Source of the DNA: Scenedesmus sp. ARA3
Taxonomy: Eukaryota > Chlorophyta > Chlorophyceae > Sphaeropleales > Scenedesmaceae
Direction of reading: 5' to 3'
DNA: 64,000 bases
NCBI GenBank assembly: GCA_004335835.1
Contig: RWJK01001811.1
Location: forward strand, 82,829 to 146,828
This document shows positions 23,630 through 34,342 of this stretch, piece after piece (position 1 is the first letter of the stretch; each line of letters starts with the position of its first letter). A program made the position numbers and the translations under genes. The notes beneath the pieces were generated by a model. It searched no databases and had not been told where the DNA came from. It saw only the letters and a program-made list of their open reading frames with translations.

Positions 23630-26600
23630 CTAGCTGCGGCTCGTGCCCTGCGCAATGTCTTCGCCAATGGCTGCCTGCCGCTGCTTTGCGTCAGCCAGCA
23701 CGTTGCTCGCCGGCGGCTGCCAGGCGAGCATCTGCTGCAGCAGCTGCTCAGGGTCCGCGCTGACCAGCACGTTCTGGCGGCTGGCATTGAGGAAGCCCTG
23801 GGCAGCAGGCGCATGCGAAAAGAATGAATGAATGATGAGCTACGCGTGGTGTGTTCACACTTGACACGCGCGTAAGTTAAGGAAGGGGACGTGTGTGGCG
23901 CCTCCACGCCTCCTACCATCATGCGAAAGGACAAGCTCGTGGCTGCGAAGAAACAGTCAAGGTGAAGGCAGAGCTGCACACCTTCAAGCAATGCGCATGC
24001 GCGTCAAAACAACAAGGCACGTGCGTGGGTGGAAACAAAACGCATGCTTGCAGAGCTGTGATCGCCACGCTTGGCATGCAGCAGCAAGTGCCCAGCGCAT
24101 ATTTGTCCGTGCTGCTTCGTCATGCCCTTCTGAAACATAAGTATGCGTTTGATACTTGTTGGCTGCCCCTACACGGTACTCCCGGCTTACCTCACAGACC
24201 TGCCAGAGTTCCAACATCCCTGCGATAGCTGAGCTATTCAGCATGTGCAGCACGCGCTTTCAAGGATTGGGTCTGACTTTGCTGCCGCATGTTGCTTGCA
24301 GGTGACCACCAGCATTGCTTGCAGTGAACGGTTGTGCATTTGCCATGCCTAAAACTGTCATATTGCATGTGCTTAGCAGACCAAGAGCTGCCTGCATCAA
24401 CAGGTTGCTCATGCGCATGCTAGTCGATCCCAGCACAGGCTCTTCTTCGACCAAGTCAAAGAGCCGCAATACATTGCCTTCTTACAGACTTTAAGCAGCA
24501 GCTACCAGGCCTCACCTCATCGATGCAGTGCTTAAAGCAGCAGCTACCAGGCCTCACCTCATCGATGCAGTGCTTAAAGCAGCAGCTACCAGGCCTCACC
24601 TCATCCAGGCCTCACCTCATCGATGCAGTGCTTAAAGAAAGACAGCAGGGGGTCATAGAAGCCTTCTGTGTTGAGCAGGCCTATTGGCTTTGCATGGAAG
24701 CCTAGCTGCACACGACAATACACAAACATGAGCACAGCAGCACAGGGCACACAATGGTATGCGAACGAATGTGGCCAGCGTGCGCAGGGGTGCAAGCATA
24801 GTCAACCTTTGGAGCATGCCAGGTACTACACACAAACAGCAGTCGCAGGGCGGTTGCTGCACAGCAAACGACACTGCTGCGCGGTGTAGCAGGAACTCCC
24901 AGGTAGCATTGTGCTACAAAGCAGTCCCGCAGCAATCGACACACCTTGCATATCATAACTAACCTATGATGCATCCATAGCCTGCTTGCATGCGGCTGAC
25001 TGTGAACTCTGTCAATAGCTTCGGCATGCCGTTGTACAGACCCAAGTGAATGCTTGTGCTGGATAGCATGCACCTCCCATGACCTTGTCAACAAGAGGGA
25101 CAGCTGACGTAAACATACACCAGACAGTGCTGGTTGGCTGACACTGCTGCCCAGCTCACCTGCTGCCACGTCATCACCTGCAGCAGCAGCGGGAGCAGCA
25201 GCAGCAGCAGCACCAACATCAGCAGGCACCCGGCACTCAGGACAGCATCACCGTGCTTGTCGGCCTTGGCAGTCCAGCAAGGCCAAGCAAGTCCGAGCAA
25301 TGTCTGTCGGGCGCTACCACTCATTGCTACACATAGAGCGCACAGCCCCCACCAGCAGCAAGTCCTCTGCCCCACGCCCCTGGTCGCCTTCCGCAAGATG
25401 AGCAGGTGGCTGCAGCCACATGCCACGCGCAGCAGCTTGCAACGTAACACGTGTTGTTACAAGTTTTAACACAACATTGATAACAACATGTTATATGTTA
25501 TTATGTCATTAACACTGGCTCCTCACCTCCAGCAGCTCCTCGAGCGTGCCCAGGCCCCCAGGCATTGCAATGAAGCCGTCAGCGTGGCGAGCCATCATGG
25601 CCTGCAGCAGACGCAGTGCTCTGCATCATCATCATCATGTTACGCAGCGCTCTGCGTGTAGTGATAAACAGCTACCGAAGGAAACCAGTGATGAAGGCTG
25701 ATGTGGTGGATAGTGTTCGTGCCATGCAGTGCATATGCATGCAAGCTGGGTACGGGTGATGTGCCAGCCGCCTGGTGTGTGTGCGTGTGTTTGGTGAAGT
25801 CACATGCTGCAGTGGAAGTGCGCTGACCTCTTCTGCTCTGCAACATGCAGCAGGGCGCAGGCGCCTTGACGCTGCGGCAGGGCCTCAGTTGTACATCGCT
25901 GCAGCTCGCGCATTTGACAAAAACAGAGGGTTATCTGGCATGCACAGGCAACCACGTTGTGACGGACACCCGGAAGGTTGCGAAGCTGCAGGTAACTCAG
26001 CAAACAGGCTGTTGCCCACCTTGCGCTCGTGCATGTCATTGACGATCTTGGTGTCGCCAATCAGCTCGCTGCTGATCTCGCGCGGAGTCAGCGCCTCTGG
26101 GATGACGCCCAGCACTGCCTGTGGCCCCAGGCCCGACTGCACCTGCACAGATGCACCGCAGCAGCCACACAGCATCAGCATGGCATAGCCGTCGCATGCG
26201 GGCACGTTCTGCTGCTGCTTGTGCTGCTGCTAGGCACATGCACTGGGTGTGGAGTTATGGCCCCGCATGGGCCTGTCCACCTGGCGGCTGCCGCTGCTGC
26301 TGCCTGGCTGCACCTGCACATGCCAAGCACTTGCAGGAGCATGCCCAGCAGTGCTGCTGTGTGACTCTGTGCAGGCTGCCACACCTCTGCCTAGGTGTGC
26401 TGCGACACATAAACATGCAGCTGTGCTCTGCTCACCCCTCGCGCAATCTCTCCCATCAGACCCACAGTGCCACCTGCAGCCAGAGCCGGCATGCAAGTCA
26501 AATACATGCAGCAGGTGACTGCTGGTGGTCCAGCTGTCAACGGCAACAGGCTTTGCTGTGTCCAGACCAGCTGCTATGCACTGCATGTCATTCTTCGGCT

Positions 26601-26857
26601 GCAGATGCTGCTGTAAGGCTGCAGCACTATGGACCCGGACAGGCGACAGCAGCCACCCTGCAAGAATGATGCTGATGCTACAGCAAGCCCCTTGATCTGT
26701 CAAGCACACCTCCATACACCAAGCCAATGTTGTGCTTCACTAGCGTCTGAGCTAGCAGGCGCGCAGAATCTGTGTAGCCTGGCCTAGAGCCATGCTTGCT
26801 GCCACAGAAAACACATATGCGCTTCATGTTTGCTGCCGATGCAGGTATCTGTTGCAT
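23630..26857 (-). CDS. cytokinin riboside 5'-monophosphate phosphoribohydrolase (LOG)
   Basis: LOG enzymes cut cytokinin nucleotides to the free base and ribose 5-phosphate, normally in the cytosol. Exons (minus): 26857-26710, 26473-26436, 26142-26020, 25601-25527, 25177-25160, 24705-24616, 23797-23630. They total 660 nt, so 219 residues, the usual LOG length. Landmarks are [18 protein letters not shown] at the N terminus, GGGTVGLMG (residues 49-57), [18 protein letters not shown] (98-103), the signature PGGLGTLEE (117-125) in exon 4, VMTWQQ alone in an 18-nt exon 5, [12 protein letters not shown], and the C-terminal [20 protein letters not shown]. No catalytic or ribose-phosphate-binding residue appears missing. 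The start chosen is the upstream in-frame ATG ([13 protein letters not shown]); the Met ten residues later is possible. The gene is head-to-head with the opsin fusion about 1 kb away. Annotation as LOG is secure; actual cytokinin use in this alga is inferred from the family. Confidence 0.92.
24494..24636. repeat. 42-bp tandem repeat copying the LOG exon 6 end
   Basis: Units start at 24494, 24536 and 24578; the third contains a smaller internal duplication. On the minus strand each unit contains the last 21 nt of exon 6 and its donor (CATCGATGAG|GTGAGG), so two extra copies of the junction lie in the intron. Confidence 0.9.
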
Positions 26858-27618
26858 CAAAGCCGTGTGGGAGTGCTGCAGTTCTGCTGCTGAAGCAGGA
26901 AGGGGCTTGCTGTGCTCAGTAGCGTTCACTGTTCTTGCCAAGTGCTGCTACTTAGGCCTGATTGATGTAGCGGTGCCTTGTGGGCATACACAGATATGGA
27001 TTGAAGTGCAGGCAATACTGGTTTGGCCGGTAAGATGCAAGTGCAGCACCTGTGTCACCCCCATGGCAGATCACGCTAGAGATTAGTGACACATTGGAGC
27101 AGGACGGACCAAGCTCGAGCAGCCTTTGTGAAGCTTCTGCTAAACTTCAAGTGCGCATGCCGCCTCGCTCAAATCGCTACCCGTCCTGTGCTCCGTATCC
27201 TCGCCCGGCATCCCGAGGTCTATCTGTTTCTATCTCGCCGCAACTCCCTAAGTGCACATATTAAATAAAGGGTGCTGGTCTTTGTGTTGGGCAGGAGATC
27301 CAGATGTGGCCCACTCCAAAAGGACCAGGGAGCAGCTGTTTCTAGCAGGCTGAAGCAGCAAGCTTACGCTGTAGATGAGCGTCACTCCTGTCGATGGGAT
27401 CGTTTGCAAAGGTTTGCGGCTGAGTGTCAGCTGCAGGCGCGCTGAGCAACAGCCGTGCTGCAGCAGCTGAGCAGAGCAGCAGCACAGCTGCTGCCAACGC
27501 AGCAGGATGGTGCAAGAGCACAAGGACACGAGATTGATGGATCATGCGAATGTCAGCTACCATCAATCGCTGCTGGGAACTTCTTCAAGGCTGGCGTGGG
27601 CGTATGTCGGGTACGCCT

Positions 27619-27650
<32 letters not shown>

Positions 27651-27849
27651 CCAGCAGCAACAGCAGTTGCAACAGCAACAGCAGCACAGCTCAGCCAGCA
27701 GGCGGCAGCATAGCCACTCACATCCAGCATGAAAAAAGCACAAGCTGTTCATGGCATGAAACAAGCATAAGCATGAAAGAAGCATACCGCCATCACGTTT
27801 CGCAGTTCATGCACACCAGAAAACTCGTTTGTGTGTTGCGCTGCCCCGC
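26858..27849. other. divergent intergenic region, LOG / opsin fusion
   Basis: About 1 kb separates two head-to-head start codons. It has no supported exon apart from possible 5' UTR, and a CAG tract at about 27618-27660. Shared promoter elements are possible but none is recognised. Confidence 0.45.
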
Positions 27850-29163
27850 ATGAAAGCCAGGAGCAACGGCAGCCATCAGTGCACTGCTGCACGGCTGTGC
27901 TGGCAAGCGACATGCTGCAGCACATATGTACAGCTTGCGCCCCGCTGCATGGAGTTCATGTCTGAGTTTGATGCTGCTGCCACCTTTCTGCAACGCAGCG
28001 TGCTGTGCGCCTCGTATGCGGTGTGCTTGATGCTCCTGCACAGCATGGCGCCGGTGAACCTGCGCATGTGGCAGGCTTTCCTGCAACAGGTGGGGCGCAG
28101 CAGCAGCTGCAGCAGCAGCAGCAGCGGCAGCAGCAGCAGCAGCAGCAAGGAGCGTAGCTGTGTAAGGTTGGGAAACCGTTCGTGCCGTCAGCCATACAGT
28201 TGCTCTGTGCGGCTGTGCATGCATGCAGCAGTGCAGCGCGCACATCATTCTTGTAGCTACCTGGATGAGCTCAGGACAGCGTTGCTTTCAGGCAGTGTAG
28301 CGCGTGGCATGTAGAGTACAAGTATGTAAGGCCCTTGCATGTAGCGTTCATCTGAGTGAGGGATGCGTGGATGCAGCAGCTGGGAGCCCAGCCTCACCCG
28401 GTCCCTGCTGCCCTGCGAGCATCCCAGGCGACACAACATAAAGAGTAACAGCGTGCATGCAGGTCAGACATTACAAGCAAGCATATCGCAAACAAACAAG
28501 CATATTGCAACATAATGACACAACGCATGTGATAAAGCCTGATGCCTTCATTCTCTTGCATCTCGCTCTGCTGCTGCTGCTGCTGCTGCCATGCAGGTGC
28601 CGCTGGATGTATTCAAGTGGCAGCTGGCCGCGTTTGGCGGCGTGCTGCTGCTCAACATCATAAACCTGGTCTTCTGCTCCAACCCCGTGCAGTACAACTG
28701 CAACGTGCTGCTGGTGCTCATCCACAGCGTGGCCTTTGCCACAGACTGGCTCATTGAGGCGCAGAGCACCAGCCTGGTGCTTGGGCACAACGGCAGATTG
28801 TGAGTGGCACAGGGCTGTTACAGCAGCAGCAGCAGCAGCAGCAGCAGCCGGGTGCTGGGCCACATTGGCAGACTGTGAACACAAAGCAGCTGGGCCATTG
28901 GGCATCAGCAGACATGCAGCTGCAAAGTTGTGGCAATGGTGAATTGGGATGGCACGACTGGTGCAGCTGCAGGCAGGCTGTCGCATGCAGCGCAGCATAG
29001 CAGCGCAGCGCGGCAGCGCACACCGGCATGCCTTGCAATGCTAAATAGACTCTCTCTCTCTACCCCAATGCTGCACCTGCTGTCGTTACACGCAACCGTA
29101 CAGCCATCCAGCACTGATCCTGCCACCGACATTGCCGCCGCTGCTGCTGCTGCTGCTGCTGCC

Positions 29164-29202
<39 letters not shown>

Positions 29203-29207
29203 GCTGC

Positions 29208-29243
<36 letters not shown>

Positions 29244-32200
29244 GTGCAGCTTTGTGCCGCTGCGCTACGTGCAGTGGACGCACACCACGCCCACCATGAT
29301 CCTGCTCATGTCGATGATGAGTGACCTGGCGCCGTGGCGCGTTGCGGCTGCTGTGGGTGGTGACCTGGTCATGGTGGCGGCAGGGCTGGGCGCAAGCTGT
29401 AGCAGCGGCCCGCTGCAGGTGCGATGATGAGCAGATGAGCCATAACACAGTGCAGCCGCATCCGCACCCGCTTTCGCATGAGCATGGTGCTGACTCTGCT
29501 GGGCAGGGTGCCAGCTGGAGTAGCGGCCCGCTGCAGCACATCCTATGCAGGCGTAGGCAAACTAACCGCCCCACAGGCGTGTATAGGCAAACACACCACA
29601 GGTGCTGGCTGGGCCGGGCGCATGCCGGAGCAGCGGCCCGCTGCAGGTGCGCCGCAGCAGCTTCGCATGCATAGGCCAACGCAGCTGTACAGAAACACTG
29701 CGCCACAGGTGGTAAGAAGGCTGGTGCGAGCTGGAGCACCAGCATACCGGCCTTGCATGTGTCATTTGCTATTCAAACAAGCACAATGGGCTGTGGTGTT
29801 GCATGGTAACACGGACACTGCTGCTGCTGCTGCTGCTGCAGGTGCTGCTGCTGCTGGTGTCATTCTCCGGCTTTGCTGTAGTGATGCGCGCCATCATGGA
29901 CATGTTTGCGGGCGCCATCGCTGAGTCGTCTGCTGACGCAGCCTCGCGGCAGCTGCTGGGGCGCATGCTGGCGCTGACGCTGGTGGTGTGGAGCCTGTTC
30001 CCGCTGGTGTGGCTGCTGGGGCAGGCGGGGCTGGTCAGCCTGACTGTGGAGCAGGTGCGTGGTGCGGCTGGTGGGCTGGTGGGCTGGAGGGCTGGCGTGC
30101 TGGTGTGGCTGCTGGGGCAGGCGGGACTGGTCGCCTGTGCTTGTTGTCTTTGTGTGTGGCTGCCTGTTGCTGTGGGGCGCTGCCGATACTAGGCCTTGCC
30201 AGTAGAGCTCACGGCTGATGGTGATGCGCTGTGGCTGCCTGTTGCTGTGGGGCGCTGCCGATACTAGGCCTTGCCAGTAGAGCTCACGGCTGATGGTGAT
30301 GCGCTGTGGCTGCCTGTTGCTGTGGGGCGCTGCCGACCAGGCCTTGCCATCAAGAGCTCACGGCTGATGGTCATGCGCTGTGGCTGCTGCAGGTGCTGTG
30401 GGGCGCTGTGGCTGCGGTGTACAGTGGGCTGAAAGCGGGCATGTTGCATGTGCAGCAGTAGCTCATAGCTATGCTGGATGTGCTGTGGCTGCTGCAGGTG
30501 CTGTGGGGCGCTGCCGACTATGGCGCCAAGGTGGTGTTCAGCAGCCACCTGTGGCAGAAGAACCTGTCCACGGTGCAGCAGCGGCGCGAGGCGGCGCAGG
30601 AGCTGATGGGCGTGCTGGACAGGTGGGGGTGCATGGACAGTAGATGGCAGTTGGGTGCGTGCATGCAGGCTAGCCCTAGATGTTGGTGGGGCTGCTGCGG
30701 AGCTGATGGGCGTGCTGGACAGGTGGGCGGGTGTGTCTGTGCGGCACTCTAAATGTTTGTGGCGGCTGTAGTGTGTTGCACGGCTGCAGACATGCATGCT
30801 GCAAGTGCGCCAGGAGCTGATGGGCGTGTTGGACAGGTGGGCGGCAGTGCCTGTGCGGCACTCTATAAGTGTTTGGCGGCTGTAGTGTGTCTTGCACGGC
30901 TGCAGACGCGCATGCTGCAAGTGCAGCAGGAGCTGATGGGAGTGCTTGACAGGTGGGCGGGTGTGCCTGTGCGGCACTTTAAATGTTTTTGGCGGCTGTA
31001 GTGTGTGTTGCGCAGCTGCAGACATGATGCCGCAAGTGCAGCAGGAGCTGATGGGCGTGCTGGACAGGTGGGCGGGTGTGTTTCAGGGGCACCTTGGGTG
31101 GTTGTGGCTGGTGGCTGCGGTGTACAGTGGGCTGCAGGCAGGCATGTTGCATGTGCAGCAGTAACTAATGGCTGTGCTTGACACGAAATGTAACCAGCAT
31201 TCTTATGCTTACACCCTCAGCTATGCTGGATACGTGGGCAGGGGCTTGAGGGCTGTGGGTAAGGGACTGCGGGCTGCAGGTTGTCGTGGCGTTGCGGTGA
31301 GCATGGTACTCGCAGTGCGTGGCGACGTACATTGTACGATGTGCCTGCTGCAGCTGCCGCTGCAACTGGATCTGCCACGCCCCAGCTGCAAGGGGCTCTG
31401 CCGCGCAGACAGGCAGTGAGCCCGCACCCGCATGCATGTGCATGCTGGCTTCAGCTGCCTCATCCGTGGTCCCAGCGTCTGCTGCTGCCCATCAGCTGAC
31501 CCCATTGCTTTTGTCTTGCTGCTGTGCTGCTGAGTGTGCTCTGATCGTGCTGCTGAGCGTGTTGCTGCGCTTTGTCGTGCTACCACGCTGTGTTGTTGCT
31601 GCCTCAGGCCGCACGGGCAAGGTACCTTATGGGATCCGTCCCCACGGATCAGTGAGGATGGTAGGAGGTGTGAAGGCGCATGGGGTATCCCCATCGTCAC
31701 ACACACCCCCTCCCTTGACTTACGCGGGTGGCGAGTTTTACCACACCACGCGTAGCTCATTCATTCATGCATTGCTGTCTCGCCAGGGGCCTGCTGCTGG
31801 AGCGTGTGCGGGGCCTGGTGGCCAGCAAGGAGCGGCTGGTGTACGCGCTCAGCCACGAGCTGCGCGCACCCATCAACGGCATGCTAGGTGCGCTGCATGG
31901 GCTTTGGCTGTTGGCCGCATGAACACACCGTGTAACCCCTCTATCTACAGCTGGTGGCATTGGGGGTGTCTTCTGAATGTCAGCAGTGCATCATAAGCAC
32001 ACAGGCAACTGGGCACATCTGTCAATGCGAGAGGTGCTTGTGCATGCCAACTGTGGCGGATGTTACTTTGTGGCTGGTGTGCGCGCTGACCCACGATCTG
32101 CGCGCACCCATCAACGGCATGCTAGGTGCGCTGGAGATGTGTGCGGGCTTTGGTGGCTGCTGGGGGTGTCTTCTGAATGTCAGCAGTGCATCACAAGCAC

Positions 32201-34299
32201 ACAGGCAACTGGGCACATCTGTCAATGCGAGAGGTGCTTGTGCATGCCAACTGTGGCGGATGTTGTGTTGTGGCTGGTGTACGCGCTGACCCACGAGCTG
32301 CGCGCACCCATTAAAGGCATGCTAGGTGCGGCGCAGCGCACACCTGTCTCGTTAATCGGGTGTGCACATGCACATCACTTGCAGCAGGCTGATCCTTGTG
32401 CGTGCTAGGAGTGTCAAGCTACTTGCTCTGCAGTGCACGTCTCACCCATGAGCAGTGGTCGTGCACATCACCGGAAGCCGATGTGCTGTCGCGGGCTGAG
32501 GCCTGGTCTGCGGCCAGGCTGTGTTGCGCAGGAGTGCGCCACGCTGCTCACAAGGCACACACCTTCAGCACATGTCACTCATCATTACCATGAAGTAGCA
32601 CACACTGCTCCTCTGTGCTGCTGCTGCTGCTGCTGCTGCTGCATGGCACACGCCGGCTGCACCACCGATGCTGCACCTGCAGCGCTGGTGCAGGAGCTGC
32701 TGCACAACAAGACGCAGTCGGCCGCCAGCCGCACGCGCATGCTGCACATGATCCGCAGCAGCGCCACGTGCCTGCTCAACACCATCGACACCACGCTCTC
32801 GCACAACGGCGGCAGCGCTGGCGGCGCGGCTGGCCAGCACTCACGCAGGACACACAAGGTGGGTGGCCTGCTGCCAGCCGCCGCACAATGTTGCTGACTA
32901 AGCAAAGCAGCGATCAGAGGCGCCTAGGGCGTGTAGGGCCCCGCTCTTGCACTTGCTGTCAGCCAGTTGCACCGCACATGCAGCAGCTGCTGCCATGGGT
33001 GGCTGCTGCCGGCACATGCTCACAGCGCATCAGCCAGCTGCGAGGCGTGCTTTGCTTGTGCTGGTTTGAATGTGTTGGCTGACGCAGGTTAGTTGCTCGT
33101 GGGAGTTTGGGTTCATATACATGTGCTGTGCTGGCTGCTGTATTGCCTGCTGTGCTGCCGGCTGTGCTGCATGTGTGCAGGTGTACCTGTGGCGGGTGTG
33201 CGAGTCTGTGCTGCGGCTGACGCGGCCCATGGTCAAGGACAACGTGCGGCTGATCAACTGCATCAGCAGGGACATGCCGCCAGTCAAGGGAGACAGCACG
33301 CGCCTCATGCAGGTGCGGTTGCAGCAGCCTGGCTCAGCACAGGTCGAGCACACATGCAGATGCTGTTGTGTGCAGCTGCAGCGGCTTGTGGAATGCGCAG
33401 GCCGCGCGCGCGTGTGCATGCTGTTTTGCGCTTTGCAACACGCTTGGATGACGCTTGCATATACATCCCTCCCAGCCATTTGCACACGCTGCTGCGGCGT
33501 GTTTGCAAGGGTTCAAAGGATCGGCCCACAGCCATTACCGCAGTGCTGCTGCTGCACTGCTGGGATGTGAAACTGCTTTGCTTGCCGTGACTGCGCGCTC
33601 CTGTTTTGTCTTGCGCGGTGCGTTGCTTTTGCAGGTGCTGCTGAACCTGGTGTGCACCTGCCTCAAGTTCACGCATGCCGGCGACGTGCGCGTGTCAGCC
33701 AGCCAGACGCACAGCGCGGCAAGCGTGGTGGTGGCAGACACGGGGCAGGGCATCCCGCCTGAGCAGCTGGCACAGGCCCTGGACCCTTTTCAGCAGGTGA
33801 GGCTGCCACAAACTCCCCATGTTATCTGGGGCACAACTGCAAGTGCAGATTGACCAGGGCATAATCATGCATTACAGGTGGGGGCTGGCACCAGCGCACT
33901 GCTGATGTCTTCAAACATTCATCACACATCCACCAACAGCTGGCACAGGCCCTGGAACCATTCCAGCAGGTGAGGCCGCCATGGACCTGGCTGTTCATGT
34001 GCGCGAGGGCTTTGCTGCTACTGCTGCTGTTGATGAATGTGTCGCCCCGCCCGAGCAGCTGGCGCATGTTATACCGGCCCGCGGGCCTCTTTCAGCAGGT
34101 GGGGTCGCCGTGCATTGAGTCTGAAGTCAGCAGGGTGGGTGACATGGATGCACCCATGCTGAGTGCGGCCTGGGAGCCTCTGGGATAGGGGCTGCATCCA
34201 CCAAAGGCGCCTGCCTGGAGCTTGCTGCCTGCCTGATTCGGGTGAGCCTACACATCATGTTTACACCAGTGGTGATGCGCCCAGGACTATCCCTGCTTG

Positions 34300-34342
<43 letters not shown>

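Larger units (their letters stand above)
28597..30622 (+). other. microbial-type (type I) opsin domain
   Basis: Spans exons 2-5. Helix C carries RYVQWTHTTP (residues 153-162), matching R82-Y-A-D85-W-L-F-T-T-P of bacteriorhodopsin, with Gln156 in place of Asp85 and no acid at the Asp96 position. Helix F has WSLFPLVWLLG (254-264), matching the retinal-pocket W182/P186/W189 pattern. Helix G has ADYGAKVVFS with the second counterion D282 and Schiff-base Lys286. Exon 1 adds a hydrophobic segment (LCASYAVCLMLLH), so there may be eight membrane helices, as in other enzyme rhodopsins. Confidence 0.9.

Noticed and set aside
23470..23991. 173-residue minus-strand frame as a separate gene
   Set aside because: It overlaps the LOG last exon in another frame and has no start or domain of its own.
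24260..24469. Frame [16 protein letters not shown] as LOG C terminus
   Set aside because: The exon at 23797-23630 ([18 protein letters not shown]) fits the family far better and joins in phase.
32075..32325. H-box copies as true additional exons
   Set aside because: They lack the first half of exon 6 and no clear acceptor precedes them, and the exon 6 to exon 7 phase is already satisfied. They are kept as duplications pending RNA data.
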